DNA of 64,000 nt from Adiantum capillus-veneris (GCA_014529385.2 CM043951.1:113134469-113198468); one strand, 5' to 3'; counted from the first letter of the stretch, positions 1-12,294 are shown. Made by a program: numbers and translations. Notes: generated from the letters alone by a model not told the origin.

Positions 1-1312
1 AGAGAATAAAAGCATCATGTTGTCTTACCTTTCCCCAAGCATGGCATAGAGGAGATACTTTGTGGTGAGTTTTTGTTTTCGACCAAGGTAACTCTAGGAG
101 GTTCATGGCAGGTGTTCTTTTGGGGACAAGTGCAGTACGCATGCCCTTGCTTGCTGCACTTGAAACAACGGTTATCCTTGCGATAACACTCAAGCTCTAC
201 AGGAAAGAGTTTATTTGTCCTTTGTAAACTTCCTTCTCTTTAGCTTTGTTGGAATTGCCCTTAGGAGACTTTTGGACATTTTCCTTCCCCTTCGACTCAT
301 TGGAACCCTTGTTTTCCGTGGGCTTAGAATTTCTTTTAGCCCTTGCTTGGAAATTGATTTGAGAAGCCACCACTGTATGGTGTATAACTGCCAATGTGGT
401 GCGTAGACTTTGGGAGTTGACATACTTCACCATTACTTCAGTTAAGCCCACAAAAAATTGTTTCTTTTGCTCCCCAAAATCCAACTTTTTGAAGATAGTG
501 TCTTTGAGTTGTAGGTCCCAAAACTTGTCTACATATTTGTGAATGGATTTGTAGGGAGAGAGCTTCAAGTGTCTCCATTCAGTGACTACTTTGTCTTTGT
601 CCATCGGTGGCCAAAGACTGCTTCGTAATGGAAGCTCTTAAAGCTTTCCATGTTTGTGGAGCTTCACCGTTGGCCCGTAGGCTAGACCACCATTGCCTGG
701 TGGACTTTTGAAATTTCATAGCCACATGGTGTAGCTTAGAGTACTCCGTGAAGCCCTCGTCTCCAAATGCTGCATTGAATTGTTGAATAAAGGCCAAGAC
801 TTTTTCCATAGCATCAAAGGTGCCATTCTAGGTAAGGAAAGAGATGCTCTTCCCTCCCTCTTTGAACTTCTTGAGCTTGGATGACCTCTTCCATGTGGCA
901 TAGGATTTCCTATGGCCTCTTCTTCTTTATGGTTCAGAGGTTGCACCATCACTTTCTTCAGAAGATGAAGAATTTGAGGAAGATGGAGAACAGGGTGACC
1001 TCTTTCTCGCCTTTTTCTTGCCTTGATCTTCTTTGTCGTCACCATCACTTTCATAAGAGAAAGAGGATGAAGAAGATGGAGAAGCCGGTGTCCTATTTCT
1101 CTTCTTTTTCTTCTCTTGCTTTTTGTCATCCCTCTTTGAATTATGGTGTGGAGAAGTGTGTGATGGTATTCTCCGTTTTGGAGGTGATGGAGAGCGTTTA
1201 GCCCGCCGTCTTTGTGGAGCCATCTCTGCCGAGGTGGTGGGAGACTCTCTTCTTTCTCGTTCCTTCGCTGGAGGCTCTTGAGTTCTCATTTGAGAAGGAG
1301 ATGCATCATCAA
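1..1312 (-). pseudogene. Element H: decayed Ty3/gypsy-like gag and start of protease, 3' part
   Basis: This is the downstream part of the gag of the outermost element; its upstream part lies at 59722-60024, beyond the G1 insertion. Read on the minus strand it has a Lys/Arg/Ser-rich low-complexity stretch (927-1312), a gag core with WWSSLRANGEAPQTWKALR (579-809), a second gag block with SIHKYVDKFWDLQLKDT (197-604) and a CCHC zinc knuckle C-x2-C-x4-H-x4-C (126-167). At 1-60 another frame reads LCHAWGKVRQHDAFIL, which looks like the run-in to a gypsy protease, so pol continues beyond the left edge. The pieces lie in different frames and there is a stop at 197-199, so the copy is dead. Gag would bind RNA and form the virus-like particle. 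The gypsy assignment rests on the Gag style and is moderate. Confidence 0.75.
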
Positions 1313-4193
1313 TGTGAGGTCCCCTCCCCATCTCACCATGACGGAACTGGAGGACACCTGACGGTTGCTAGATCCTATGCGGAAGCAAACAAAAATTGGC
1401 TAAGAAGAAAAAGAAGACCAGTGGATGGTCTCTCGTCACTTAGTGAGTTGAGTCCAAGCCACCAGTGAAAAGGAGTCTAGCTCCGCCCCATAGGGGAAGC
1501 GTGATTTCATACTATCGGTCCTATTCTCATCTTCAAGGAGGGGAATTAACCTTAGTTCCTTTTTCATGGGCATGTACACCGAGTTCCTTCCGCTCTGGCG
1601 TAATGAGCGATCTAATGACGTACTCTATTGTGCAGAGCAGAGAGTTCCCGACTAATCGAGACCACCCGTCTCGTAGGCTTTGGAAACCTGACCCAAGCCC
1701 CCACTTTCCACCCTGCACTCACATAGAGTCTTTGTGTGGCCTAATTACTAACACATTGTTGTTCAACACTTAGGGTTCTTTTTTATATTTCCTCGACACA
1801 AGTTCGTTAAGACAGCCCTTCAAACATTGTCAAATCGGCACCAAAACATATATTTCCTAGGAAAATACTCAACAAACAATACTTTATTAAAAATTCCAAT
1901 GTCCTAGAGTCGTGAGGACCTCCAGCGAGTGTTAACTCCACCCGTTGTCAATTGGATGCCCATACAACCAGTCCATGCTTCCACCCAATTCATGGAGTAA
2001 CTCTCTAGGTAAAAATCATGTATCCACCACATAGAAACCAAGCCATGGACATATCCACCACATAGAAAGCAAGTCGTGGATTTAGCTTATGCGATAACTT
2101 TGCGAGCTACCGCCCTGTGATGGGGTTCAGACTAAATCGACATTGGAATAATGAATGAAACTTGTTTGAGATAGTTTTTCCTACCAACCATTCTTTGCTA
2201 CTTCCAAGCAGTCTTTCCATAAAGCAATTCTTTCCTATTTACTTCAACTTAAACTTAAATAAAATCTTTAAAAAATACCAATGCCGTTGTCTCAGTTGGA
2301 TTTCTGACATAGTTTGGGGATTTTAAACATTCCTAAGTTATCGTAATGAAATGTTTATGTAAAATACAAAAACTAAATTCATCCAACCTCATGAATTTCC
2401 TCCTCGATGCCTTGTGAGATGGCCGGATTTTCTTCTCTCATCGATGCTTTACCATTGTTCACCATGTTGCTAGTTCCGCCTCGTGGTCATTAGCACCAAC
2501 AAACAGGGTTCTCTTGGGGGCCATATCTCACTACTAGAATTAGTTCTTTCAGAGAAACCAGAGACTAGGCGTAAATCCCACAACAACCAATGAGAAAACT
2601 TGACAAGTAATAACCTTATTCTTACACATAGTGCTAGATTAAATGACAAGCCTTCACAACTGCAAGTATGCAAACTAACTCAAGGATGCAATGAGATGAA
2701 TATGCCTTAATTACTAATAAACTCATCATAAGATTATCATAACCAAACTTCCCTCGTATGCAACATGAGATCAAGATTAATGTACTAGCTAGATGCATCA
2801 TTGTAACATACAATGGTAGATTATAACCATGCAAATACCCAATATAATAGATGATTAACTTCCACAAATCATACACAATTTGTTAATGCAACACAATACC
2901 CTAGTTGTACATCTTGTTTTGTATGCAAGAAGTCTCATAATCATGTCCTAATTTCATGGACAAATCAAAGGGTTTAATTCTTTTATTACTCCTCAATTTG
3001 GGTGCACAAAAAAAAGTATCACCATATCTTAGAGAATCATAGGTGATATGCATAAACTCATGCTTAATTAAAGAAAAACTAACTACCTTTAAGAAGCAAG
3101 GTGCTCCTTAACCCAACAATGGAAATACAATGGAAAATTAACTATCTTTAGGAAGCAAGGTTCTCCTTAACCCCACAATGGAAATACAATCAATGGATGG
3201 AAACCATTGGCAATACCCCACATATATTAGAGAATAGATTATTTAATGTTGTAGCGAGCTAATATAATTAAGGTCAACATAGGAATCCTCTAAAGAAAAG
3301 AGGCTATGGAGCAACTAGAATAATATAAATTGAATTTCTTACCTCGATTAAATCTCCTTGTGTGTGCTAATTGATGTAGGTAAGCTCCTTCAATGGAAGC
3401 TCCGATAGCAACACTTTCTTATGAGACTTGGGGATTGTGTGTAAATTTGGGTGGGAATGCTCCTTATAAAGGCTTCTGGGTTGCTTGATGGCCAAGGCAT
3501 GCCCATACCTCCCTTGCTCGCCCCCTCTTGCCAAAAGAAGAAGTAGAGGTGTCACAAGACTCTCACTAACCCCTAGAGGTGTCCCCTTTTTACCTAATTA
3601 AGTGATACACCTCTCTAGTCCATACTTAGCCTCCATGCCACACTCCCATACTTGACCCAACACTTGGCACAAGGCTACCTATACCCATGACCCATGGAAA
3701 TACTTGATGGGGTTACATGCCCATGCATACCCATGACCATGCATGCACACCCATGACCATGCATACCCATCCATGCACATCCTCATACATGCCATACACA
3801 TACCTTAGGAAATGCTAACCTTAGGCTAACTTGATCTATACTAACCCAAATTCAATTCTGAAACTTGCTAACTTGAGAATGACCTGCAGGTAACAGATAC
3901 AGCTACCTGCCATAAATAGCATCTTTCGACGTCCGGACCCTATTTTTAAGGAGACCTGGATCGGTGCATAGTTTGACGAGCCGATCATCCTAGACCATGC
4001 AAAAACTTTCTATTTTTGGAAATTTTCACAAAAACTGAATTTGTCAAGAATTAAAAGTCCTACAAGGATCACAACTCAAAAATGACATCTGATCACTGAA
4101 ACCTGCTAAAACTAGCATCTTTTGTCAAACTGATAATTTAGACTTATAATTTTTCATAGGTAACCCTCTTCTAGGGCAGGTGGAGACCTTACA
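1313..4193 (-). repeat. G1 3' LTR
   Basis: About 2.88 kb, starting TGTGAGGTCCCC and ending GGAGACCTTACA on the plus strand. It pairs along its length with 46449-48911 plus 59354-59716. The left flank is the TSD ATCAA followed by gag of H rather than a primer site, as expected for the 3' LTR of a minus-strand element. It is AT-rich and has no credible coding region. Around 3700-3790 there is a run of short CCATGCAT/ACCCATG repeats. Confidence 0.92.
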
Positions 4194-5907
4194 TTCTACC
4201 CAATATGAAAGAATTGAGATGCCCTCATCTCAAGGGTAAGTCTAGGTAATCCTTTTGAAGTGTTAGTTGATCTTCCCACATTGCGTCTTCTTCTGAAAAA
4301 TCCTTCCACTTGACTAGATGTTCGATGTTGTTCGTATTCCTTAGTTTTCTTTCCCGCATCTCAATGATGTAATCAGGTTGGAGCTCGAGAACTCCTTGAG
4401 TAGGAATAACAACTTGCTCTACATTGACAAGATGATCGGGATTGGGAATATAGGGTTTAAGAAAACTCACATGAAAAACGTCATGAACTTTAAGGTTTGA
4501 GGGTAACTACCCGGTAACTGCAACTTGTAAGCTTGGTCACTTACAACCTTTACAATCTCATAAGGTCCATAGTATCTTGGGCTAAGCTTCTTGAATTTTC
4601 CCAATGATAGATTACTCCTCTTGGGTCTAACCCTAAGAAATACTTTATCCCCTAACTTAAAAGTTCTTTCAGATCTTTTCTTGTCTGCATAATGCTTCTG
4701 TCTGTCCTGAGGTGCTTGAATATCTTTGCGAATTGCTCTAATCTGTGCTTCCATGTCTTCTAACATTTGCTTTGAGGCCTCCACTTTAATAGTTGGATCA
4801 GAAAAGTTCAGTGGATCTATACACTCTTGTCCATAGAGTGCCTTGAATGGTGACATTCCTATGCTTTTATGATCAAAAGAATTATAAGCATATTCTACTA
4901 AAGGAAGATATTGAATCCATTTCCTTGGCTCTTGTGAGCAGTAATCTCTAAGAATATCCTTGATTACTTGGTTCACCCTTTCACTCTACCCGTTGGTCTG
5001 AGGATGATATGCTCTACTGAAGCATAGTTGAGTTTTAATTGCTTGAAAAAGAGAAGTCCAAAACTTTGAAGTAAACTTCGCATCTCTATCACTGACAATT
5101 CTTCTCGGTAAACCGTGAAGTCTAAACATTTCCTTGATGAAAACCTACTGATGTCAAAAGCACAGTAGGTCATCTTGACAGGTATCAAGTGATTCACCTT
5201 AGTGAGCATATTGACAACCACAAATACAGAATCGTAGCCTCTGACAGAAGGTAATCCGGTGACAAAATCCATACTGATACACTCCCATTTCATTTGAGGT
5301 ATATCAAGAGGTTTGAGTTCCCCGGGAAGCTTGATTTGTTCGGCTTTAATTCGTTGACCAGATAAACACTGCTTTATGTAACGAAGAACATCACCTTTCA
5401 TTGTTGGCCAAAAATAACTTCTTCTGACTGTATTCAAGGTTTTTGCATACCCTGGGTGTCCAGAAGTCGGGCTGTCATGAGCCTCAAATAAAATTTCTTT
5501 CTTTAGTGATGGATCCTTAACTATATAAAGTCTTTGACCAAGATAAAGAAATTCCCCTTGAAGAGAGTAGTCTTTAGCCGGTCTAGAAGTTACTTTAGAT
5601 CCTTCGCCTTGTTAAATTTGTGTTAACAATCTTCGCTGATACTCTGGGTCATTTGAAGAAGGTTCTTTGATCCTTTTCAGAATAGGATTACTGGATATAG
5701 AGATAGCATTGAGGAAAGACTTACGACTGAGTCCATCTGCAACTACATTGTCCTTCTGCAACTACATTGTCCTTCCCAGGTTGGTACTTGATATCAAAAT
5801 CGTACTCTTGAAGAAGTTCAATCCACCTCCTTTGTCTCATGTTGAGGTTGGGTTACGTAAAGATCCACTTTAAGCTCTTGTGGTCGGTAACTAGCTAAAA
5901 TTTGCGA
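4194..5907 (-). pseudogene. G1 pol 3' part: end of RNase H, integrase, chromodomain
   Basis: Minus-strand continuation of G1 pol after the E1 insertion. From 5907 downwards the frame reads the last part of RNase H (LVTDHKSLKWIFT, then EYDFDIKYQPGKDN). The integrase zinc region follows with HDSPTSGHPG and a damaged second Cys pair (CLSGQ). The catalytic core shows MDFVTGLP, then SDRDAKF, then SERVNQ just after an in-frame TAG near 4985; a frameshift lies near 5145. The C-terminal integrase is at 4467-4976. A chromodomain-like tail is at 4225-4470 (PDYIIEMRERKLRN then VKWKDFSEEDAMWED). Chromodomains of this class bind histone H3 marks and steer integration into heterochromatin. A 19-bp tandem duplication at 5736-5773 breaks the RNase H/integrase linker. 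Non-functional. Confidence 0.88.
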
Positions 5908-6666
5908 TGTCGGGGGATAAATGTGTGAAAGGTGAGCCGAGAAGGCACCGGGCCCCTGGCTGTGAGAGGTGCGGGAAAAGAGGTGCAGCAGGCACAATTA
6001 AGGGCAACACTGCTCAAAACAAACCGTTCTCTTAATTCTAGTTAATCAACTGTAATCATCACTAATCAATCATTAATGGAGGTTTAATTCTCCTTACAAG
6101 ATGAATCATGGCTTAAACTAGGTGCTAATGAAGACAAGTGATAATGACCTGCTTAACTCTTCCTTCTGCTTCTTCCCGTTATGGCTTAGGAACTTTCTCT
6201 TCCAATGGCCATTTGATTTGTCTTAAGGTTTATGGCTTATATCTCTGATTTAAATGGATTTATCATGATCCTCCTTAAGTTCAATTGGGATTTGAATGGC
6301 TAAGCAAGGCTAAATGATATCAAAGCTTTGGCTTGGGTGATCTGAGAAGCTTCCCCACAATTAATGAGAGTTTATGAGGTTCCGAGTAGGTTTAGGAATG
6401 GCTTAAGAGAAAAATAGGTTAAGCTTGGGAGGTTAGGGAGCTTTAGGGATGACTTCAGGGACAGATTTTCTTAGGCTTTAGAAATTAAAGAGCTTAAGAG
6501 CTCAAGAGCTTCAAGATATGTGGAGGAGATTAGGAGGATTAGCATCGAGCTCATGAGGAGGATTAGCATTTAAGAATATCGAGCTTATGAGGAGGATTAG
6601 CATAATAATATCGAGCTTATGAGATGGATTCACCAAATGATGAGGTGAAAAGAAAATCCCCCGACA
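5908..6666. repeat. E1 left terminal block, LTR-like with 11-bp inverted ends
   Basis: The block begins TGTCGGGGGAT and ends ATCCCCCGACA, a perfect 11-bp inverted pair. The first 80 bases resemble the reverse complement of the last 80 bases of the E LTR. The right end sits where a 5' LTR should, just before the tRNA-Trp primer site at 12277 once C1 is removed. It is only 759 bp, against about 2.5 kb for the other E LTRs, and I could not align its middle to them by eye. It may be a fusion of two LTR ends in opposite orientation, or a divergent short LTR. GAGGAGGATTAGCAT-type repeats occur at 6530-6620. Confidence 0.55.
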
Positions 6667-6669
6667 TTC

Positions 6670-7477
6670 TGTTAAGTATGGAGCCTGATTTACCCTTGTA
6701 ATTTTCTGTGGTAAAAGCGCACATTTGTAAGGCCCCCATTATGCGGACAAGTCATCGTGCGTGAAGGAAAATCACTCACCGGAAACCAAAATTTTCACGG
6801 ACAAGAATCAGGGACAACTTTAAAGGCCTCGGGGGCGGAGGCCCCCGAGACCTTTTTTTCGCCGGAATATTATGGCCGGCCGACGGCCGGAAAGTGGTCG
6901 GAAAACAACCGGTTGGTTGGCCGGTGGCCGTCAATGGCCGACGGCCAGTGGTCGGAAGTCAATGGCCGGTGGCCGGTGGTCGGAAGTCAATGGCCGGTGG
7001 CCGGTGGCCGAATTCAATGGCCGGTGGCCGAATTCAAAAGCGGACTTGTCTTCTCAAGGGCGGCCACACATGGGCGGATTGGAGGGTCCGATTTGGACTT
7101 ATTCGCACAAGGGCGGCTACACATGGCTGTGTCTCATAAGAGAGGGAAGCCTTTTGGCCTATAACAGGAGGCCATTTCTACACACATTTCATAGTGTGAA
7201 GTTGATGCAACAAGGTGAGTGTGAGGTGGTGAGAGTGAAGCAAGGCGGGAGCTCCATTAAGGGTATAATCCCTTTGTAAACTACTTCTTGTTTTGAAGTA
7301 CTAAAGCCATTGAGTGGCTGCTTTCCCGTGGACGTAGCCCACATTGGGTGAACCACGTATATCGTGTGTACTCTCTCTCTCTCTCTCTCTACTCTATAAT
7401 ATCGTGTATATAAATCTGTCTCTCTCCATTAAGTAATCTACTCAATTATCTATTTAGCTACGTCTTATTTCCTAACA
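6670..7477 (+). repeat. C1 5' LTR
   Basis: 808 bp, TGTTAAGTATGG to TTTCCTAACA, followed by the primer site. The centre (about 6870-7045) is an array of GGCCGGTGGCCG-like units. This LTR has more of them than the 3' LTR, which explains the 44-bp length difference. A CT microsatellite lies at 7371-7390. Confidence 0.95.
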
Positions 7478-7479
7478 AC

Positions 7480-7491
7480 TGGTATCAGAGC
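7480..7491 (+). other. C1 primer-binding site, initiator-Met tRNA
   Basis: TGGTATCAGAGC, two bases after the LTR end. This is the standard plant copia primer site, complementary to the 3' end of initiator-Met tRNA, where minus-strand DNA synthesis would begin. Confidence 0.93.
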
Positions 7492-7550
7492 AAGGTTTGC
7501 TCGTAGCTAAATTATCTCAAGGAAATGATTCCTTGAATTGAGTGGGAGTT

Positions 7551-10500
7551 ATGGCGGAGGAAGGGAAGCTCAAGATTGAGAAGTTCAACGGCAAAAACTA
7601 CCAACATTGGAAGATGCAGATTGAAGACTATCTCTAACAGAAGGACCTCTATTTGCCACTAGGCGGTCTTGCGAAGAACCCCGCAACAATGGCAAATGAA
7701 GCATGGATTGTCCTTGATCGAAAGGCACTGGGAACAATCCGGTTAAGCTTGGCATCAACGGTGGCCTTCAATGTTTCGGAGATGAAGACCACGGAGGACT
7801 TGATGAAGTCACTTGACGATTTCTACGAGAAACCATCGGCATCCAATAAGGTATTTCTTATGAAGCGCTTGTTCAATCTAAAGATGTCAGAGAATGGTTC
7901 AGTTGCAGAACACCTAAATGACTTTAACACAAACATAAGTCAACTTCGATCAGTGAAAATCAATTTCGATGACGAAGTGCGAGCTCTCCTTATACTATTA
8001 TCTCTACCGGATAGTTGGGACAGCCTTGTGATGGCTGTAAGTAATTCTATCTCTGGCACAAATACTCTTAAGTGTGATGATGTTGTGGGTGTTCTCCTAA
8101 GCGAGGAAATGCGAAGGAGAAGCACAAGAGAATCATCAAGTGTTGCACTATCAGTGGAAACAAGAGGAAGGCTTAAGGAGAGGTTCAAAAACCAAAAGGG
8201 TCGTGATCGCTCAAGGCGGAGCAAGTCACGCACAAAGTCAGTTCTTGAATGTTGGAACTGCGGCAAGAAGGGCCACGTCAAGAAGGATTGCTGGTTCAAG
8301 AAGAAGAAGGAGACAGAGTCTCAAGACAACAAGACAACATCGGAGGCCAATGTGGCAGGTAAAGTAGAGCAAGATGCTCTAATTCTCTCATTAGACAATG
8401 TGTCTAATTCCTGGATAGTAGATTCCGGGGCTTCATTCCATGCGACACCACACAAGCAACATTTCCAAGACTACACCAAAGGTAATTTTGGGTATGTATA
8501 CTTGGGAGATGATGAAGCTTGTGAGATTGTCGGCAAAGGTACAGTTTCTGTCAAAACTGCTAACGGAAATGAATGGAAGCTTAAAGATGTTAGGCATGTT
8601 CCTTCTCTTCGCAAAAATTTTATCTCTACAGGACAATTGGACGATGAAGGTCACAACATTGCATTCGGAAACAAACGGTGGAAGATCTCAAAGGGATCTT
8701 TGGTGGTTGCCAAGGGTGAAAAAGTCGGTACACTTTACTTGTGTACGGTTAGTACGCAACCTTCAGCTTGTGCAGCAACTACAGAAGTTGACAGTGCGGT
8801 GTGGCACTACCGACTTGGGCATATGAGTGCCAAAGGAATGCAAATCCTTCAAACAAAGAAGCTTCTACCAGGTTTGAAAGAAGTGGACTTAGAGTTCTGT
8901 GAAGATTGTGTTTATGGTAAACAAAAGAGGGTAAAATTTCAAAAATCAGGAAATGAAAGAAAAAATAAAAAACTTGAGTTGGTTCATTCTGATGTTTGGG
9001 GTCCTGTAAGTACACCATCACTTGGTGGCTCATTGTACTATGTAACATTCATAGACGATGTGGCTAGAAAAACATGGGTTTATGTCATGAAGAATAAATC
9101 CGATGTATTTTTCATATTTGAAAGGTGGAAAGTCTTTGTGGAGAATGAAACAGGTACCAAGGTTAAATGCCTCAGATCCGACAATGGAGGCGAATATTGC
9201 AGCCAAGCTTTTGAAAGCTTTTGTGCTAGCAATGTCATTCGGAGGCAAAGGACAACCCCAAGGACACCTCAACAAAATGGGATTTTGGAAAGGATGAACA
9301 GGACAATCATGGAACGAGCACGAAGCATGCGGCTACATGTAGGCCTACTGCTTGAGCTTTGGGCGGAAGCTGTAAGTATGTCTGTGTACTTAATCAATCG
9401 GTCACCCTCAACGGCATTGGATGGGGGAGTTCCAAAAGAGGCATGGACATGTAAACCGGTGAATTATGCATTTCTCAAAGTGTTTGGGTGTGAGGCTTTC
9501 ATGCACATAGATAGAAGCCTAAGATCAAAGTTAGATGCAAAGTCCAAAAAGTGTTTCTTCATTGGCTATGGAGAAGGAGACTTTGGGTATCGCCTATGGA
9601 ATCCTGAAGATGGTAAAATCTTAAGGAGTAGGGATGTAATTTTTAACGAACAAATATGTACAAAGATTACTTGGAAAGAAAACAAACAAAAGAAACAGGT
9701 GATGAGTACATGGAGCTTGAGGACGGTGAAGACTCAAGGACTGCAAACGGTGACAATGTGCAACAACGTCAACCAAATGAGGAGCCTCAACCTATTCCCC
9801 GAAGATCTACAAGAGCAAGTAGACCTCCAGAAAGGTTTGTTCCTTCCTTCAACCATTTCTTGATCTCAAAATCAGGAGATCCGGAATCATATGAAGAAGC
9901 TATGCAACATGAATCCAAAGAAGAATGGACGAAGAGCATGCAAGTGGAGATGGACTCACTACAATGCAACCAAACATGGGAGTTGGTTGAGTTGCCTAAA
10001 GGTAAGCGGGCACTTCAAAACAAATGGGTGTACAAGCTAAAGGAAGAAGAAGGTGGAAAGAAAAGGTACAAGTCTAGGCTTGTGGTAAAAGGTTTTTCTC
10101 AAAAGAAAGGTATTGACCTCAATGAAATATTTTCTCCTGTTGTAAAAATGAACTCAATTAGGCTTGTCTTAAGCCTTGTGGCTGCTCATGATCTAAATCT
10201 CGAGCAAATGGATGTAAATACGGCATTCTCTGACAGTGACTTAGAGCAGGAAATCTACATGCTTCAACCAAAGGGGTATGAAGTAAAAGGTAAGGAGAAA
10301 ATGGTTTGCAGATTAAAGAAGAGCTTGTATGGTTTAAAGCAAGCATCAAGACAATGGTACTTGAAGTTTGATCGATGGATGTTGGATCGATGGATGTTGG
10401 ATCATGGATTCACAAGAGGAAACTCGGATCACTGCGTCTACACGGAGAATTTGGGAGATGGGAAATTCATCATCCTAATGTTGTATGTTGATGACATGTT

Positions 10501-11446
10501 GATTGCAAGTGCTAACATGCAGGACATCAAAGACCTAAAAGAGGAGCTGTCCAAATCTTTTTCAATGAAAGATTTAGGTGTTGCAAAGAGGATACTTGGT
10601 ATGAAAATATCAAGGGACAGGACGAAGAAGACAATAAAGCTATCTCAAGAAGATTACATCAAGAAGATACTAGAAAGGTTTGCAATGCAAAATGCAAAAC
10701 CAGTTTCTACACCTTTGGCTGGTCATTTTAAACTAACGAAGGATATGTGTCGAAAGACACAAGAGGAGATAGCCTATATGTCTAAAGCTCCATATGCTGC
10801 AGCGGTAGGTTATCTAATGTATGCTATGGTCTGGACAAGGCCAGACATTGCACATGCAGTGGGAGTTGTGAGTAGGTTCATGGACAACCCAGGTAAAGAG
10901 CATTGGCAAGCTGTGAAGTGGATACTTAGGTATCTAAAAGGGACAACAACAAATGCTTTGTATTTTGGAAGAACTGATATCTTTCTAGAAGGGTATGCTG
11001 ATGCAGATATGGCAAGTGACAAAGATACTCGAAGGAGCACTACTGGCTATGTGTTCACGGTTGGAGGCACAGCAGTAAGCTGGGCTTCAAAGCTGCAGAA
11101 AGTGGTTTCACTTTCTACCACGGAAGCAGAGTATGTAGCAATGACGGAGGCAAGCAAAGAAATTATGTGGCTTCACAGATTCTTAGAAGAGCTTGGATTC
11201 AAACAAGACAATTGTGTCTTGTACAGTGATAGCCAAAGCGCTATCCATCTTGCGAAGAACTCAGCCTTTCATTCAAGGACAAAGCACATTGAGGTGAGAT
11301 ATCACTTCATACGCACTCTTTTGGAAGAGGGACAACTAAAGCTAGGAAAGGTGCATACAAGTGAAAATCCTGCAGACATGTTTACAAAGGTGGTCAACAA
11401 GGAGAAGTTAAGCTTTTGCTCATCTTCAATAGGCATTCAAGGATAA
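7551..11446 (+). pseudogene. C1 copia gag-pol polyprotein, two lesions
   Basis: One reading frame of about 1,300 codons from ATG at 7551 (MAEEGKLKIEKFNGKNY). Gag is followed by a CCHC knuckle CWNCGKKGHVKKDC (8250-8291), protease WIVDSGASFHAT (catalytic Asp at 8421), pre-integrase HYRLGHM and CEDC, and integrase HSDVWGP, SDNGGEY and LERMNRT supplying D, D and E. RT follows with NKWVYKLK and YVDD (10484-10495), then RNase H ending in SENPADMFTK. Lesions: codon 29 is TAA (7635-7637) where C2 reads TAC, and one A is missing from an A-run near 9650 relative to C2, shifting the frame between integrase and RT. A 15-bp tandem duplication (10370-10399) adds five residues in RT. The copy could not make a full polyprotein without suppression. 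Confidence 0.93.
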
Positions 11447-11493
11447 GAATCCAGAATGGAAAGCAGTCACTGGTTTGGTTTGGAGATCAGTCT

Positions 11494-11506
11494 CCAAGTG
11501 GGAGAT
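11494..11506 (+). other. C1 polypurine tract
   Basis: CCAAGTGGGAGAT sits immediately before the 3' LTR, the position of the plus-strand primer. Confidence 0.8.
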
Positions 11507-12270
11507 TGTTAAGTATGGAGCCTGATTTACCCTTGTAATTTTTTGTGGTAAAAGCGCAAATTTGTAAGGCCCCCATTATGAGGAGAAGTCATCGTGCGTG
11601 AAGGAAAATCACTCACCGGAAACCAAAATTTTCACGGACAAGAATCAGGGGCAACTTTAAAGGCCTCGGGGGCAGAGGCCCTCGAGACTTTTTTTTTCGC
11701 CGGAATATTATGGCCGGACGGCGGCCGGAAAGTGGTCAGAAAACAACCGGTCGGTTGGCCGGTGGCCGGTGGTCGAAAGTCAATGGCCGGTGGCCGGTGG
11801 CCGAATTCAATGGCCGGTGGCCGAATTCAAAAGCGGACTTGTCTTCTCAAGGGCGGCCACATATGGCCGGATTGGAGGGTCCGATTTGGACTTATTCGCA
11901 CAAGGGTGGCTACACATGGCTGTCTCTCATAAGAGAGGGAAGCCTTTTGGCCTATAAAAGAAGGCCATTTCTACACACATTTCATAGTGTGAAGTTGATG
12001 CAACAAGGTGAGTGTGAGGTGGTGAGAGTGAAGCAAGGTGGGAGCTCCATTAAGGGTATAATCCCTTTGTAAACTACTTCTTGTTTTGAAGTACTAAAGC
12101 CATTGAGTGGCTGCTTTCCCGTGGACGTAGCCCACATTGGGTGAACCACGTATATCGTGTGTACTCTCTCTCTCTCTCTCTCTACTCTATAATCTCGTGT
12201 ATATAAATCTGTCTCTCTCCATTAAGTAATCTACTCAATTATCTATTTAGCTACGTCTTATTTCCTAACA
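11507..12270 (+). repeat. C1 3' LTR
   Basis: 764 bp, same ends as the 5' LTR, followed by the TSD CATTC. It differs from the 5' LTR by fewer GGCCGGTGG units and scattered substitutions, so the insertion is not brand new. Confidence 0.95.
11953..11959 (+). promoter_or_regulatory. Likely TATA box in C1 3' LTR
   Basis: TATAAAA lies in the second half of the LTR, as expected at a U3/R boundary. In the 5' LTR the matching position has decayed to TATAACA (about 7161). Confidence 0.5.
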
Positions 12271-12276
12271 CATTCT

Positions 12277-12294
12277 TGGTGAACCTGACGCGAA
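12277..12294 (+). other. E1 primer-binding site, tRNA-Trp type
   Basis: TGGTGAACCTGACGCGAA differs at two of 18 positions from the E2 site, which matches the 3' end of plant tRNA-Trp as I remember it. It is separated from the LTR end (6666) only by C1 and a few bases. Confidence 0.75.

Larger units (their letters stand above)
6670..12270 (+). mobile_element. Element C1: Ty1/copia LTR retrotransposon, near complete
   Basis: A 5.6-kb plus-strand element with LTRs at 6670-7477 and 11507-12270, flanked by the 5-bp duplication CATTC (6665-6669 and 12271-12275). It inserted at the LTR/primer-site junction of E1. An initiator-Met primer site, one gag-pol frame in copia order (integrase before RT) and a polypurine tract are present. 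The coding region is broken by one stop codon and one 1-bp deletion. C2 is a related, more decayed copy in this window. Confidence 0.95.

Noticed and set aside
2470-2876. Open frames with matches at 47470-47913
   Set aside because: They sit in the two G1 LTRs; recurrence is due to the LTR pair and the frames are broken differently.
3680-3790. Regular short repeats considered as a CRISPR-like array
   Set aside because: Units are short, directly joined, irregular variants of CCATGCAT with no spacers, in a plant LTR.
6872-7279. Overlapping open frames in the copia LTR rich in Gly/Arg/Trp
   Set aside because: All three frames are open because of the CCGG-type repeats; they lie in an LTR and recur at 11594-12072.
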